This document shows positions 9,508 to 16,945 of a stretch of DNA of 64,000 nt, one piece after another. The position numbers were made by a program, and so were the translations under genes. This DNA comes from Maribacter sp. (GTDB taxonomy: Bacteria; Bacteroidota; Bacteroidia; Flavobacteriales; Flavobacteriaceae), in the NCBI GenBank assembly GCA_011050675.1, contig DRFI01000025.1, positions 62,001 to 126,000 on the forward strand, given 5' to 3'. The notes under the pieces are model-generated. The model did not search any database. It was not told where the DNA came from and was given only the letters and a program-made list of their open reading frames with translations. Every line of letters begins with the position of its first letter. Position 1 is the first letter of the stretch.

Positions 9508-10399
9508 AGAACAGCACTTTGTTCCCTTCTAAGTTAAACTTAATTTGTAAAGGAACGCTTATGCTTTTAAGGGCAAGTTCTAAATTGTCGTTACTGAAAG
9601 TTCCTGTAAAAAGCTCATCTGTATCAATTTCTTTGGTGGTAACTTCAATATCGTATTGTCGTTGTAATTCGTCCATCACATAATGTAGTGGAACACTTTC
9701 AAAAGAACTCTCTTTAGATAACCATGAAGGAGCGCTATTTACAATAGCTTTTGACATCGTGCTATTTCCATTTATAGTTACTAAAGAGTTTCCGGCAGGT
9801 AACTTTGTTTCTTTATCATTAATGATAACACTTACCAAGCCTTCAAAACAAGTAACTTCAAAATAGTCTTCTCTGGTTTCAATATTAAATTGGGTTCCTA
9901 ATACGGTAACTAATCCTTGAGAGGTTGCTACCGTGAATTTTTTCCCTTTGGCAACTTTAAAATAAGCTTCCCCTTTAAGGTTTACATTTCTATTTTCATT
10001 CCATTTTTTCTCACTAAAAGCCAGCTCAGATTCCGCGTTTAAAATCACTTCAGATGAATCTGGTAAGGTTATGGCTTTATTCTCTGCATAAGCTGTGGTG
10101 TAAGATTCGTTTAAGGTTCTTAAATAAAAAAATGATCCCGCTAGCAATACAGCTATAACGGCGGCTATACGAAGGAATGTTTTAAATGGAGATAGTATAA
10201 GAACTTTGGTTTCATCCTTTGTTTTATATTGGTCAATAGTTTCCCATGCTTTATCCATATCAAATTCAGGAGATTCTAACTGAGAAGTAGATTCCTTAAT
10301 TTTTTGATAGGTTTCAAAAGCTTCCGATTTTTTGAACTCTACCAACTCGGCTTCGGTCAATTCATCATTAAGCCATTTTGCTAAGTAATTGTCTTGCAT
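9485..10399 (-). CDS. FecR-family anti-sigma factor
   Basis: About 304 residues from ATG 10399. A cytoplasmic N-terminal part (MQDNYLAKWLNDELTEAEL) comes before one transmembrane helix (LRIAAVIAVLLAGSFFYL, about 80-97). A periplasmic FecR domain follows (ITLPDSSEVILNAESEL, LKGEAYFKVAKGKKFTV), then a C-terminal DUF4974/STN-like domain (VPLHYVMDELQRQYDIEV). It should bind the neighbouring ECF sigma factor and release it when the STN domain of the TonB receptor signals. A TTG at 10426 would give nine extra residues but lies inside the putative promoter -10 block (10422-10428), so ATG 10399 is preferred. Regulation is likely by the cognate sigma factor through the motif at 10422-10447. Confidence 0.93.
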   Translation of the reverse strand: MQDNYLAKWLNDELTEAELVEFKKSEAFETYQKIKESTSQLESPEFDMDKAWETIDQYKTKDETKVLILSPFKTFLRIAAVIAVLLAGSFFYLRTLNESYTTAYAENKAITLPDSSEVILNAESELAFSEKKWNENRNVNLKGEAYFKVAKGKKFTVATSQGLVTVLGTQFNIETREDYFEVTCFEGLVSVIINDKETKLPAGNSLVTINGNSTMSKAIVNSAPSWLSKESSFESVPLHYVMDELQRQYDIEVTTKEIDTDELFTGTFSNDNLELALKSISVPLQIKFNLEGNKVLFYAEKAPK

Positions 10400-10421
10400 G
10401 TTTTTAGCTTTACAGTAGTAT

Positions 10422-10447
10422 AACAACTAAACAATAGTTTACCCTAC
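10422..10447 (-). promoter_or_regulatory. candidate ECF-sigma promoter of the fecR-TonB receptor operon
   Basis: On the minus strand this reads GTAGGGTA (10447 to 10440), 11 bases, then AGTTGTT (10428 to 10422) followed by ATA. The same two blocks with the same 11-base gap occur upstream of the divergent lipoprotein gene at 11045-11070. The element ends 22 bases before ATG 10399. Two blocks at promoter-like spacing next to an ECF sigma gene suggest -35 and -10 recognition sites; binding has not been shown. Confidence 0.6.
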
Positions 10448-10485
10448 TTTATTCTTTAATATTATTTTTTCTTTACAACTATCCA

Positions 10486-11016
10486 CTATATACCATCAAT
10501 CTGCTCCCTTAGACTTTTAAGAGCTAAGTGCATTCTTTTTTCAATTGCTTTGACGCTGACATTTTCTATTTCTGCTATTTCTGCATATTTTTTACCATCA
10601 ATTCTACTGAGTAAAAAAGTAGTACGCTGATTTTCTGGTAGGCTATTCAAAGCATTATCCAATTTTTCTTTAAATTGATTTTCCTCCATAATAAATTCAG
10701 GAGATTCGTTAGTAGTCTTTAATGTACTGTCGGCATATTTTAAACGAACTTTTTCGGCTTTTAAAACATTGAGGTATAAATTATTGGCAACAGTGTATAA
10801 ATACGATTTAGCTTTTGCCGGAGGAACCTTTGCGCAATTTTCCCACAGCTTTACAAAAGCTTCCTGCACCGCATCATTGGCTTTTTCTTCGTTACCGAAT
10901 TTGTAATAAATGTAATTGAAGATGGTTTTAGACGTTTCATTAAAAACTCTCTTGTATACCTGCTCTTCACATACATTAACATGTTCTTCTGCTTTCAATG
11001 GATTACTTTTTGCCAA
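10486..11016 (-). CDS. RNA polymerase ECF-type sigma-70 factor (FecI-like)
   Basis: A 176-residue ECF sigma factor. Region 2 is visible at about residues 25-90 (IFNYIYYKFGNEEKANDAVQ, EAFVKLWENC) and region 4 at about 120-170 (LPENQRTTFLLSRIDGKKYA, VSVKAIEKRMHLALKSL helix-turn-helix). Regions 1 and 3 are absent, as expected. It lies 86 bases upstream of fecR on the same strand and is divergent from the acidic lipoprotein gene. There is no in-frame ATG near the N-terminus. The annotated start is TTG 11016; an alternative TTG lies at 10998. A TAnnTTTG element overlaps TTG 11016, which would favour 10998 if that element is used. Confidence 0.93.
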   Translation of the reverse strand: MAKSNPLKAEEHVNVCEEQVYKRVFNETSKTIFNYIYYKFGNEEKANDAVQEAFVKLWENCAKVPPAKAKSYLYTVANNLYLNVLKAEKVRLKYADSTLKTTNESPEFIMEENQFKEKLDNALNSLPENQRTTFLLSRIDGKKYAEIAEIENVSVKAIEKRMHLALKSLREQIDGI

Positions 11017-11021
11017 AGATA
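11014..11021 (-). promoter_or_regulatory. candidate housekeeping -7 element for the ECF sigma gene
   Basis: The minus strand reads TATCTTTG, a match to TAnnTTTG. Transcription would begin near 11009, inside the first codons of the longest reading frame, which favours translation from TTG 10998. No good -33 TTG is seen. If real, the sigma gene itself is transcribed by the primary sigma factor while its targets use the GTAGGGTA-type motif. Confidence 0.4.
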
Positions 11022-11044
11022 TTTTAAAAAAAATAAAAAAGGAG

Positions 11045-11070
11045 GTAGGGTATTTTTATAGTCAGTTGTT
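11045..11070 (+). promoter_or_regulatory. candidate ECF-sigma promoter of the acidic repeat lipoprotein
   Basis: GTAGGGTA (11045-11052), 11 bases, AGTTGTT (11064-11070) followed by TTA. It matches the fecR upstream element in both blocks and in spacing, while the 11 bases between are dissimilar. It ends 34 bases before ATG 11105. Shared blocks with unrelated spacers argue for a protein-binding signal rather than a duplication. Confidence 0.6.
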
Positions 11071-11104
11071 TTAGAAGCATAATAACAAACAATACCCAGT
11101 CATT

Positions 11105-12871
11105 ATGAAAAAGATTTTAAATTATGCAATGTACGTTAGCCTACTGACAATTGCATTAAGTTTTACAGCTTGTCAAGATGAAATTGAAGAAATCAATACA
11201 GGCGAAGAATCGCAAACAATAACTGCTAACTCATCTACTGCAGATTTAATTCAACGAACCAGCTCTAATGATGGTTCTTGCGATAACATAGTAGATGGTA
11301 CAAGTTGCTATCAAATAAACTTTCCTTATACGGTTGAGGTTAATGGTCTAACACTTACCATTGAATCTGAGGATGACCTTGAGCAGATTGAAGAGATATT
11401 TGATAGTATTGATGATGATGAAAACTTATTGGATATTATATTTCCGATTACCGTAACAGCTGGCGATTTCTCTGAAATTACTATTAATGGTTTGGTGGAT
11501 TTACGCGAGTTAGCTGCAGAATGTAAAGAAGGTGGTGATGACGATGATATAGAGTGTATAGATTTTGTGTATCCAATGACGGTATTCTCATTTAACGTCA
11601 ATTTGGAACAAACGAATACTATTGAGGTTACAAGTGATCGGGATTTAAGATTGTTCTTTAAAGATTTAGGTGACGATAATTTAATCAGTTTCGATTTTCC
11701 TTTGACCTTAATGTTGCATGATCAAACGACCATTACCGTAGAAAGTAATCAAGAATTGGCTAGTGCAATTGAAAATGCAAAAGATGATTGCGATGAAGAC
11801 GACGACGACGATTACAATGATGATGATTTTGACGAAGATGAAATCAAAGAAGAATTAATTGAATGCGTTTGGTTCGTAACAGAATTTAAGAGAGATGATA
11901 TAGATCAGACAGCTCAATATGTAGACTACATTTTAGATTTTAAAGAAGATGGTACTGTGCTATCTGGTGTTACGGGAGCTTCTACCATAGCAGGGGTTTG
12001 GAGTACTTCAATAAGTGATGATGGTGTAAAATTAAATATGGAGTTTGAGGCTTCGGTAGATTTTACTTTAGATTGGAATGTATATGATTTAGATGAGGAT
12101 AAAATTAAATTATACAATGATAATGGCAACCGTATTGTTCTAAAACAAATCTGCGATGAAGATTTAGTTGAAGAAACTGTTGAAAGCATTACAGAAACTT
12201 TAAAAGAATGTACTTGGGTGATTAAAACAGTCAAAAACAACGATGTAGAAATCAATAGATTGTTGGGTGACGAGTTTGAATTTCAGGCAGACGGGGTTGT
12301 AACATTAACAAACGAAACCACAGTGACAGAAGGTACATGGACAGTATCTACTAATACACAAGGCATGCTTGTCGTCGCTATTGTTATGGGTGATGAAAGC
12401 GCAGTAAGTTTTGAATGGTTGTTGATAGACCTAGAGGACGATATCATAAAATTCAATGTTGAAGAAACTTTTTATGAATTGGTAATTGTTGAGAAATGTA
12501 TAGCTGATGAGGAAGATGATATCGCGTTTATTGAAACAATTTTCGATAATGCCGAGTGGGGTATAACATATTTCGCAGAGAGTAATGATGAGGCTACAGG
12601 GGTGTTTGCAGATGTAAAATTGTATTTTAATGGCGACGGTAGCTTAGAAGTAAGAAATCTCAATGGTGAAGTTTTTAGCAATGGTAGCTGGTTTGTATAT
12701 AGAAATGCCTTTAACGGCAAATTAGAAATGATAATTTCTTTTGAACCAGGTAGTAATTACTTGCCTTTAGCTAATGATTATCAGATTTTAGAGGTAGATG
12801 ATATGAGAATAGAGCTTAAACATGAAAATGAAACTGGTTTATATGACCATTTGGTATTAGAAAGAGAGTAA
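11105..12871 (+). CDS. acidic surface lipoprotein with two kinds of internal repeat
   Basis: A 588-residue protein with a lipoprotein signal peptide (lipobox FTAC, lipidated Cys about residue 23) and a strongly acidic composition. Reading the protein shows two N-terminal modules of about 75-80 residues (about 67-140 and 150-229), each with an 'xFPxTV' strand followed by 'TIxVxSxxDL'. A Asp/Glu-rich linker follows (about 228-249), then three lipocalin-like modules of about 100-110 residues (about 250-350, 365-465, 476-588), each beginning with a 'W' strand (CVWFVTEFK, CTWVIKTVK, AEWGITYFA) and containing 'F..DG.......G.W'. It is divergent from the ECF sigma gene and shares its promoter motif with fecR. 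I infer a surface protein that works with the TonB receptor. The ligand is unknown. Confidence 0.75.
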   Translation: MKKILNYAMYVSLLTIALSFTACQDEIEEINTGEESQTITANSSTADLIQRTSSNDGSCDNIVDGTSCYQINFPYTVEVNGLTLTIESEDDLEQIEEIFDSIDDDENLLDIIFPITVTAGDFSEITINGLVDLRELAAECKEGGDDDDIECIDFVYPMTVFSFNVNLEQTNTIEVTSDRDLRLFFKDLGDDNLISFDFPLTLMLHDQTTITVESNQELASAIENAKDDCDEDDDDDYNDDDFDEDEIKEELIECVWFVTEFKRDDIDQTAQYVDYILDFKEDGTVLSGVTGASTIAGVWSTSISDDGVKLNMEFEASVDFTLDWNVYDLDEDKIKLYNDNGNRIVLKQICDEDLVEETVESITETLKECTWVIKTVKNNDVEINRLLGDEFEFQADGVVTLTNETTVTEGTWTVSTNTQGMLVVAIVMGDESAVSFEWLLIDLEDDIIKFNVEETFYELVIVEKCIADEEDDIAFIETIFDNAEWGITYFAESNDEATGVFADVKLYFNGDGSLEVRNLNGEVFSNGSWFVYRNAFNGKLEMIISFEPGSNYLPLANDYQILEVDDMRIELKHENETGLYDHLVLERE

Positions 12872-12995
12872 GATTAGAACATCCAAAAATATACCGTTAA
12901 CAGTAAAGAGTTGGGCCTCGTTGGCGGTATTGATGGAGGTTTTAGTTATGGAGTTTATGAAAATGTAATTCCTTTTTTGCCCCACAAGCAACTTT

Positions 12996-13030
12996 AGAGC
13001 ATCCTTTTTTTGAGGGGTGCTCTTTTGTTT
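12996..13030 (+). terminator. intrinsic terminator upstream of ffh
   Basis: AGAGCATCC (12996-13004) pairs with GGGTGCTCT (13015-13023), with one G-T wobble, and is followed by a T-rich run. It lies about 125 bases after the lipoprotein stop and ends that transcript before ffh. I see no gene in 12872-12995. Confidence 0.75.
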
Positions 13031-13075
13031 TGTAGATTTTGTGGTACATGCTGCGGAAATAGCATCGAATATTAT

Positions 13076-13083
13076 TAAATTTG
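13076..13083 (+). promoter_or_regulatory. candidate -7 element for ffh
   Basis: TAAATTTG matches TAnnTTTG, 22 bases upstream of the ffh ATG and downstream of the terminator at 12996-13030. Confidence 0.5.
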
Positions 13084-13105
13084 TAACCCCTTAAAAAAGA
13101 AAAGA

Positions 13106-14443
13106 ATGTTCGATAATTTAAGCGATAAGCTAGATAAAGCTTTACATGTACTAAAAGGTCATGGTCAGATTACAGAAATTAATGTTGCAGAGACTACCAA
13201 AGAAGTACGCCGAGCGTTATTGGATGCCGATGTTAACTTTAAAATAGCCAAAGAATTTACCAACAGGGTAAAGGAAAAGGCATTGGGGCAAAATGTATTA
13301 ACGACCTTACAGCCTGGTCAGTTAATGGTCAAGATTGTAAAAGATGAGCTTACCCAATTAATGGGAGGTGAGTCTGAAGGTATTGATCTATCTGGTAATC
13401 CATCCATTATTTTAATGTCTGGTTTACAAGGTTCTGGTAAGACTACCTTTTCTGGTAAGCTTGCGAATTTCCTAAAAACAAAAAAATCTAAGAACCCATT
13501 ATTAGTAGCTTGTGATGTATACCGTCCTGCGGCAATAGATCAGTTGCATGTAGTTGGTGATCAAATTGGTGTGCCGGTTTACTCTGATAGAGAAAATACC
13601 GACCCAGTTTCTATTGCTATAGCAGGTATTGCAAAAGCAAAAGCAGATGGGCATAATGTGGTAATTATAGATACCGCTGGTCGTTTGGCTGTAGATGAGA
13701 AGATGATGGCAGAGATATCTGACATTCATAAAGCTATAAAACCACAAGAAACATTATTCGTTGTAGATTCTATGACGGGTCAAGATGCGGTGAATACAGC
13801 AAAAGCCTTCAACGATATACTAAATTTCGACGGGGTTATCTTAACCAAATTAGATGGTGATACCCGTGGTGGTGCAGCTATCTCTATTAAATCGGTAGTT
13901 GATAAGCCAATTAAGTTTATTGGTACAGGTGAAAAGATGGAGGCAATAGATATTTTCTATCCATCACGTATGGCAGATCGTATTTTGGGGATGGGTGATG
14001 TTATTTCACTTGTAGAAAGAGCTCAAGAGCAATTTGATGAAGAGGAGGCTAGAAAGATTCAAAAGAAAATTGCTAAAAATAAATTTGGATTCGATGATTT
14101 CCTGAGCCAGATTCAGCAAATTAAGAAGATGGGTAATATGAAAGACCTTATGGGGATGATTCCTGGTGCGGGAAAAGCCTTAAAAGGTTTAGATATTGAT
14201 GATGATGCCTTCAAACATATTGAAGCTATAATTTATTCAATGACTCCAGAAGAGCGTTCTACGCCATCTAAATTAAATGCTAGTAGAAAGAAACGTATTG
14301 CAAAAGGTGCCGGTAGGGAAGTTCAAGAAATCAATCAACTTTTAAAGCAGTTTGATCAAATGAGCAAGATGATGAAAATGATGCAAGGCGGTGGCGGCAA
14401 AAAGATGATGCAGATGATGGGTGCCATGAAAGGAATGAAATAA
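13106..14443 (+). CDS. ffh: signal recognition particle protein Ffh
   Basis: A 445-residue SRP54 GTPase that binds signal sequences of nascent membrane proteins and delivers them to FtsY. The N domain (about 1-85) is followed by the G domain with G1 GLQGSGKTT (about 108-116), DTAGR (about 190) and TKLDGDTRGGAA (about 248-259). The C-terminal M domain is methionine-rich, ending in MMKMMQGGGGKKMMQMMGAM, as expected for signal-sequence and 4.5S RNA binding. Length is normal. It is 32 bases upstream of folD on the same strand and probably cotranscribed. Confidence 0.98.
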   Translation: MFDNLSDKLDKALHVLKGHGQITEINVAETTKEVRRALLDADVNFKIAKEFTNRVKEKALGQNVLTTLQPGQLMVKIVKDELTQLMGGESEGIDLSGNPSIILMSGLQGSGKTTFSGKLANFLKTKKSKNPLLVACDVYRPAAIDQLHVVGDQIGVPVYSDRENTDPVSIAIAGIAKAKADGHNVVIIDTAGRLAVDEKMMAEISDIHKAIKPQETLFVVDSMTGQDAVNTAKAFNDILNFDGVILTKLDGDTRGGAAISIKSVVDKPIKFIGTGEKMEAIDIFYPSRMADRILGMGDVISLVERAQEQFDEEEARKIQKKIAKNKFGFDDFLSQIQQIKKMGNMKDLMGMIPGAGKALKGLDIDDDAFKHIEAIIYSMTPEERSTPSKLNASRKKRIAKGAGREVQEINQLLKQFDQMSKMMKMMQGGGGKKMMQMMGAMKGMK

Positions 14444-14475
14444 TAAACGAACAACACAACTAAAAAGATACGGAT

Positions 14476-15360
14476 ATGGAATTATTGGATGGTAAAAAAG
14501 TATCCAATCAAATAAAGGAGGAAATCAAGGCTGAGGTAGCTAAGATGCGCGAAAGAGGTGAAAAAGTACCTCACTTAGCAGCAATTATTGTTGGTAGTGA
14601 TGGGGCTAGTTTAACTTATGTTGGTAGTAAAGTACGTTCTTGTGAGCGTATTGGTTTTGAGTCTACCTTAATACAAATGCCAAGTACCACTTCTGAGCAA
14701 GAGTTATTGAACAAGATTAAAGAATTGAACGTTGATGATGATATCGATGGTTTTATTGTTCAGTTGCCTTTGCCAGAGCAAATAGATACACAAAAGGTAA
14801 TTATGGCCGTAGACCCCGATAAGGATGTTGACGGATTTCATCCTACCAATTTTGGTAAAATGGCTTTGGACATGAGTACTTTCATCCCAGCAACTCCATT
14901 TGGTATTTTAGAATTATTAGAGCGTTACAAGGTTGATACGAAAGGAAAACATACTGTTGTAATTGGTCGTAGTCATATTGTAGGTAGACCTATGAGTATT
15001 TTAATGGGTAGAAAAGGATGGCCAGGAAATTCTACGGTAACCCTTACCCACAGTCATACTAAAAATATTACTCAAATTATTTCTCAAGCAGATATTGTAA
15101 TATCAGCATTAGGGGTTCCTAAGTTCTTAAAAGCTGAAATGGTAAAAGATGATGCTGTTGTAATTGATGTGGGTATTACAAGAGTGCCAGATGAAACTAA
15201 AGAAAAAGGATATTATATTACAGGTGATGTTGATTTTGAAAATGTAAGTAAAAAAGCATCTTTTATTACTCCGGTTCCTGGTGGTGTAGGTCCAATGACC
15301 ATAGCAATGTTATTGAAAAATACATTATTGGCTAGAGAGAGACATAGAAGTAGAAACTAA
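14476..15360 (+). CDS. folD: bifunctional methylenetetrahydrofolate dehydrogenase / methenyltetrahydrofolate cyclohydrolase
   Basis: A 294-residue FolD that interconverts 5,10-methylene-, 5,10-methenyl- and 10-formyl-tetrahydrofolate with NADP in the cytoplasm. Signatures are GSDGASLTYVGSKVRSCERI with the catalytic Lys (about 38-57), GFIVQLPLPEQID (about 93-105), DPDKDVDGFHP (about 115-125), the dinucleotide-binding VIGRSHIVGRPMSILM (about 161-176) and the C-terminal TPVPGGVGPMTIAMLL (about 265-280). It follows ffh by 32 bases. A hairpin terminator lies 22 bases past the stop codon. Confidence 0.98.
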   Translation: MELLDGKKVSNQIKEEIKAEVAKMRERGEKVPHLAAIIVGSDGASLTYVGSKVRSCERIGFESTLIQMPSTTSEQELLNKIKELNVDDDIDGFIVQLPLPEQIDTQKVIMAVDPDKDVDGFHPTNFGKMALDMSTFIPATPFGILELLERYKVDTKGKHTVVIGRSHIVGRPMSILMGRKGWPGNSTVTLTHSHTKNITQIISQADIVISALGVPKFLKAEMVKDDAVVIDVGITRVPDETKEKGYYITGDVDFENVSKKASFITPVPGGVGPMTIAMLLKNTLLARERHRSRN

Positions 15361-15381
15361 TTTCTTTCAAAAAATATATTG

Positions 15382-15414
15382 AACCTTCATCTTTAAATAG
15401 TTGAAGGTTTTTTA
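15382..15414. terminator. hairpin terminator between folD and the small lipoprotein gene
   Basis: AACCTTCA (15382-15389) pairs with TGAAGGTT (15402-15409), followed by a T run on the plus strand. It abuts the stop of the convergent 47-residue gene, so it may act in both directions, but the T run is better on the plus strand. Confidence 0.8.
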
Positions 15415-15558
15415 TTACGGTAATTTCTTTATCGAAATACCTGTCTCTGTACTATCGTTAGGTGTTAAGATATCAATGTCATTACTGTCGTCATAATCAC
15501 AACTAGCAATGCATGCAATTGAACTAAGTATAATAGCTATCATTAATATTTTCTTCAT
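15415..15558 (-). CDS. small lipoprotein, 47 residues
   Basis: A short gene below usual length cut-offs. Translation gives a classic lipoprotein signal: MKK start, a hydrophobic core (ILMIAIILSSIA), and lipobox IASC with the lipidated Cys at residue 20. The acidic remainder has DYDDSNDIDIL and ends ISIKKLP. ATG is at 15558 and TAA at 15415, next to the terminator at 15382-15414. The mature peptide is only 28 residues and matches no family I know. Tiny lipoproteins are common in flavobacteria, and some are exported to the surface. No -7 element was found upstream. Confidence 0.65.
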   Translation of the reverse strand: MKKILMIAIILSSIACIASCDYDDSNDIDILTPNDSTETGISIKKLP

Positions 15559-15780
15559 AATTGGTATTGTTTAGTGGTTATCATTAATACAACTATTATA
15601 AAACGATTTTTTATTAGAAATGGTATTTGTTAAGAATCAATTAATTAGCCCGTTAACAGGGTTTTGGAAGTTAATTTTATAGTGGTTATTATAATGCTAA
15701 TTTATATTTTGCCTAAGTTTAAAGGTCTAATACAATTAAAAACAGTCCTTGTGGCAGTTTTAAACCTGTAAAGAAAGTAT

Positions 15781-16836
15781 ATGAAATTGAACCATTTTTT
15801 TGATTCTTCGGTAGATATGCTTTGCATTGCCAATTATGATGGATACTTTGAAGATGTAAATCCGGCGTTTATTAATTTACTTGAATACACAAAAGAAGAA
15901 CTGTTTTCAAAGAAAATTGATGATTTCGTTTTTGAGGAAGATAAGGATGCTACCCAGCAAACAAGGGCAAGCCTTCATGATAATAAGAAATTATTAAGTT
16001 TCCAAAACAGGTATGTAAGTAAATCGGGTAAGACAATTTGGTTGTCTTGGAGTGCTGTGCCTGTAGATGAAGAGAAGTTGGTTTATGCAATAGCAAAGGA
16101 TATTACCAGCGAAATGAATTTAAAAAATGAGCGTATTCTAGAATTTGCCAAACTAAAAACGGTAAATGAGGATCTGGTGAGATTAAACTATACTACCTCG
16201 CATGATTTAAGAGCTCCAATGAATAATTTAATTTCTCTTTTTGATGTGCTAGATTTCTCAGTAATCCATGATGAAGATACGATACAGATACTTAGGTATA
16301 TGGAGATTTCGGCAAAGGGCGTAAAAGAGTCTTTAGAGAATTATCTGAGCTTAGCGGAAAATGCAAGTAAAGGTTTAAATTCACTTACAGAAGTTAGCTT
16401 TGAGACCATTTTATCTAAAACCCAAAGTACGTTGGGGTCAATATTAAAAAACTCTAAAACAGAAATTGACTTTGATTTTTCCGTTTGTGAAAGCGTTTAT
16501 TTTGATAATGCCTACATGGAAAGTATTTTCTTGAACCTTATAACCAACTCAATAAAATATACAATTCAAGGTATTCCTCCTAAAATTGAAATTAGAACCG
16601 ATTTTAAAGAAGGTAAAAAAGTGATCTTGTTTAAAGATTACGGTCAAGGTTTTGATATGGAAAGGAATGGGCATAAGATTTTTGGACTAAATCAACGCTT
16701 CCATAAAACACAAGATGGCAAAGGTGTTGGACTATTTTTAATTCATAATCAAATTAATAGTTTGGGTGGTACAATTTCTGTATCCAGTGCTCCAAATGAA
16801 GGAGCTGTCTTTACAATTGCCTTTCCTGCCTTGTAA
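15781..16836 (+). CDS. PAS-domain sensor histidine kinase
   Basis: A 351-residue soluble histidine kinase with no transmembrane segment. A PAS domain (about 1-115, LCIANYDGYFEDVNPAF, then a PAC end YAIAKDITSEMNL) is joined by a short coiled segment to the dimerisation/phosphoacceptor motif TSHDLRAPMNNL with His141. The HATPase_c domain shows the N box NLITNSIKYT (about 247-256), DYGQGFDM and GKGVGLFLIHN. Tryptophans and aromatics in the PAS do not reveal a ligand. No response regulator is adjacent, so it is an orphan here; the single REC protein at 47957 is 31 kb away. It stands alone with 200-base gaps on the upstream side. Confidence 0.93.
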   Translation: MKLNHFFDSSVDMLCIANYDGYFEDVNPAFINLLEYTKEELFSKKIDDFVFEEDKDATQQTRASLHDNKKLLSFQNRYVSKSGKTIWLSWSAVPVDEEKLVYAIAKDITSEMNLKNERILEFAKLKTVNEDLVRLNYTTSHDLRAPMNNLISLFDVLDFSVIHDEDTIQILRYMEISAKGVKESLENYLSLAENASKGLNSLTEVSFETILSKTQSTLGSILKNSKTEIDFDFSVCESVYFDNAYMESIFLNLITNSIKYTIQGIPPKIEIRTDFKEGKKVILFKDYGQGFDMERNGHKIFGLNQRFHKTQDGKGVGLFLIHNQINSLGGTISVSSAPNEGAVFTIAFPAL

Positions 16837-16945
16837 ATTATCTATCTCGTATTTTCTTAATTACTAGTTTTAGAATAATATTGAATTCTAAAATTCTATA
16901 GAGAGATTTCATTAATTATCTTTAAGCTTGAAAATATAATTTACC

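Noticed and set aside
11770..11850. Asp-rich stretch in the lipoprotein as a separate calcium-binding motif
   Set aside because: It is a low-complexity run without regular spacing, more likely a linker.
12872..12995. Small gene between the acidic lipoprotein and ffh
   Set aside because: No frame with a start, RBS-like context or conserved pattern was found before the terminator at 12996-13030.
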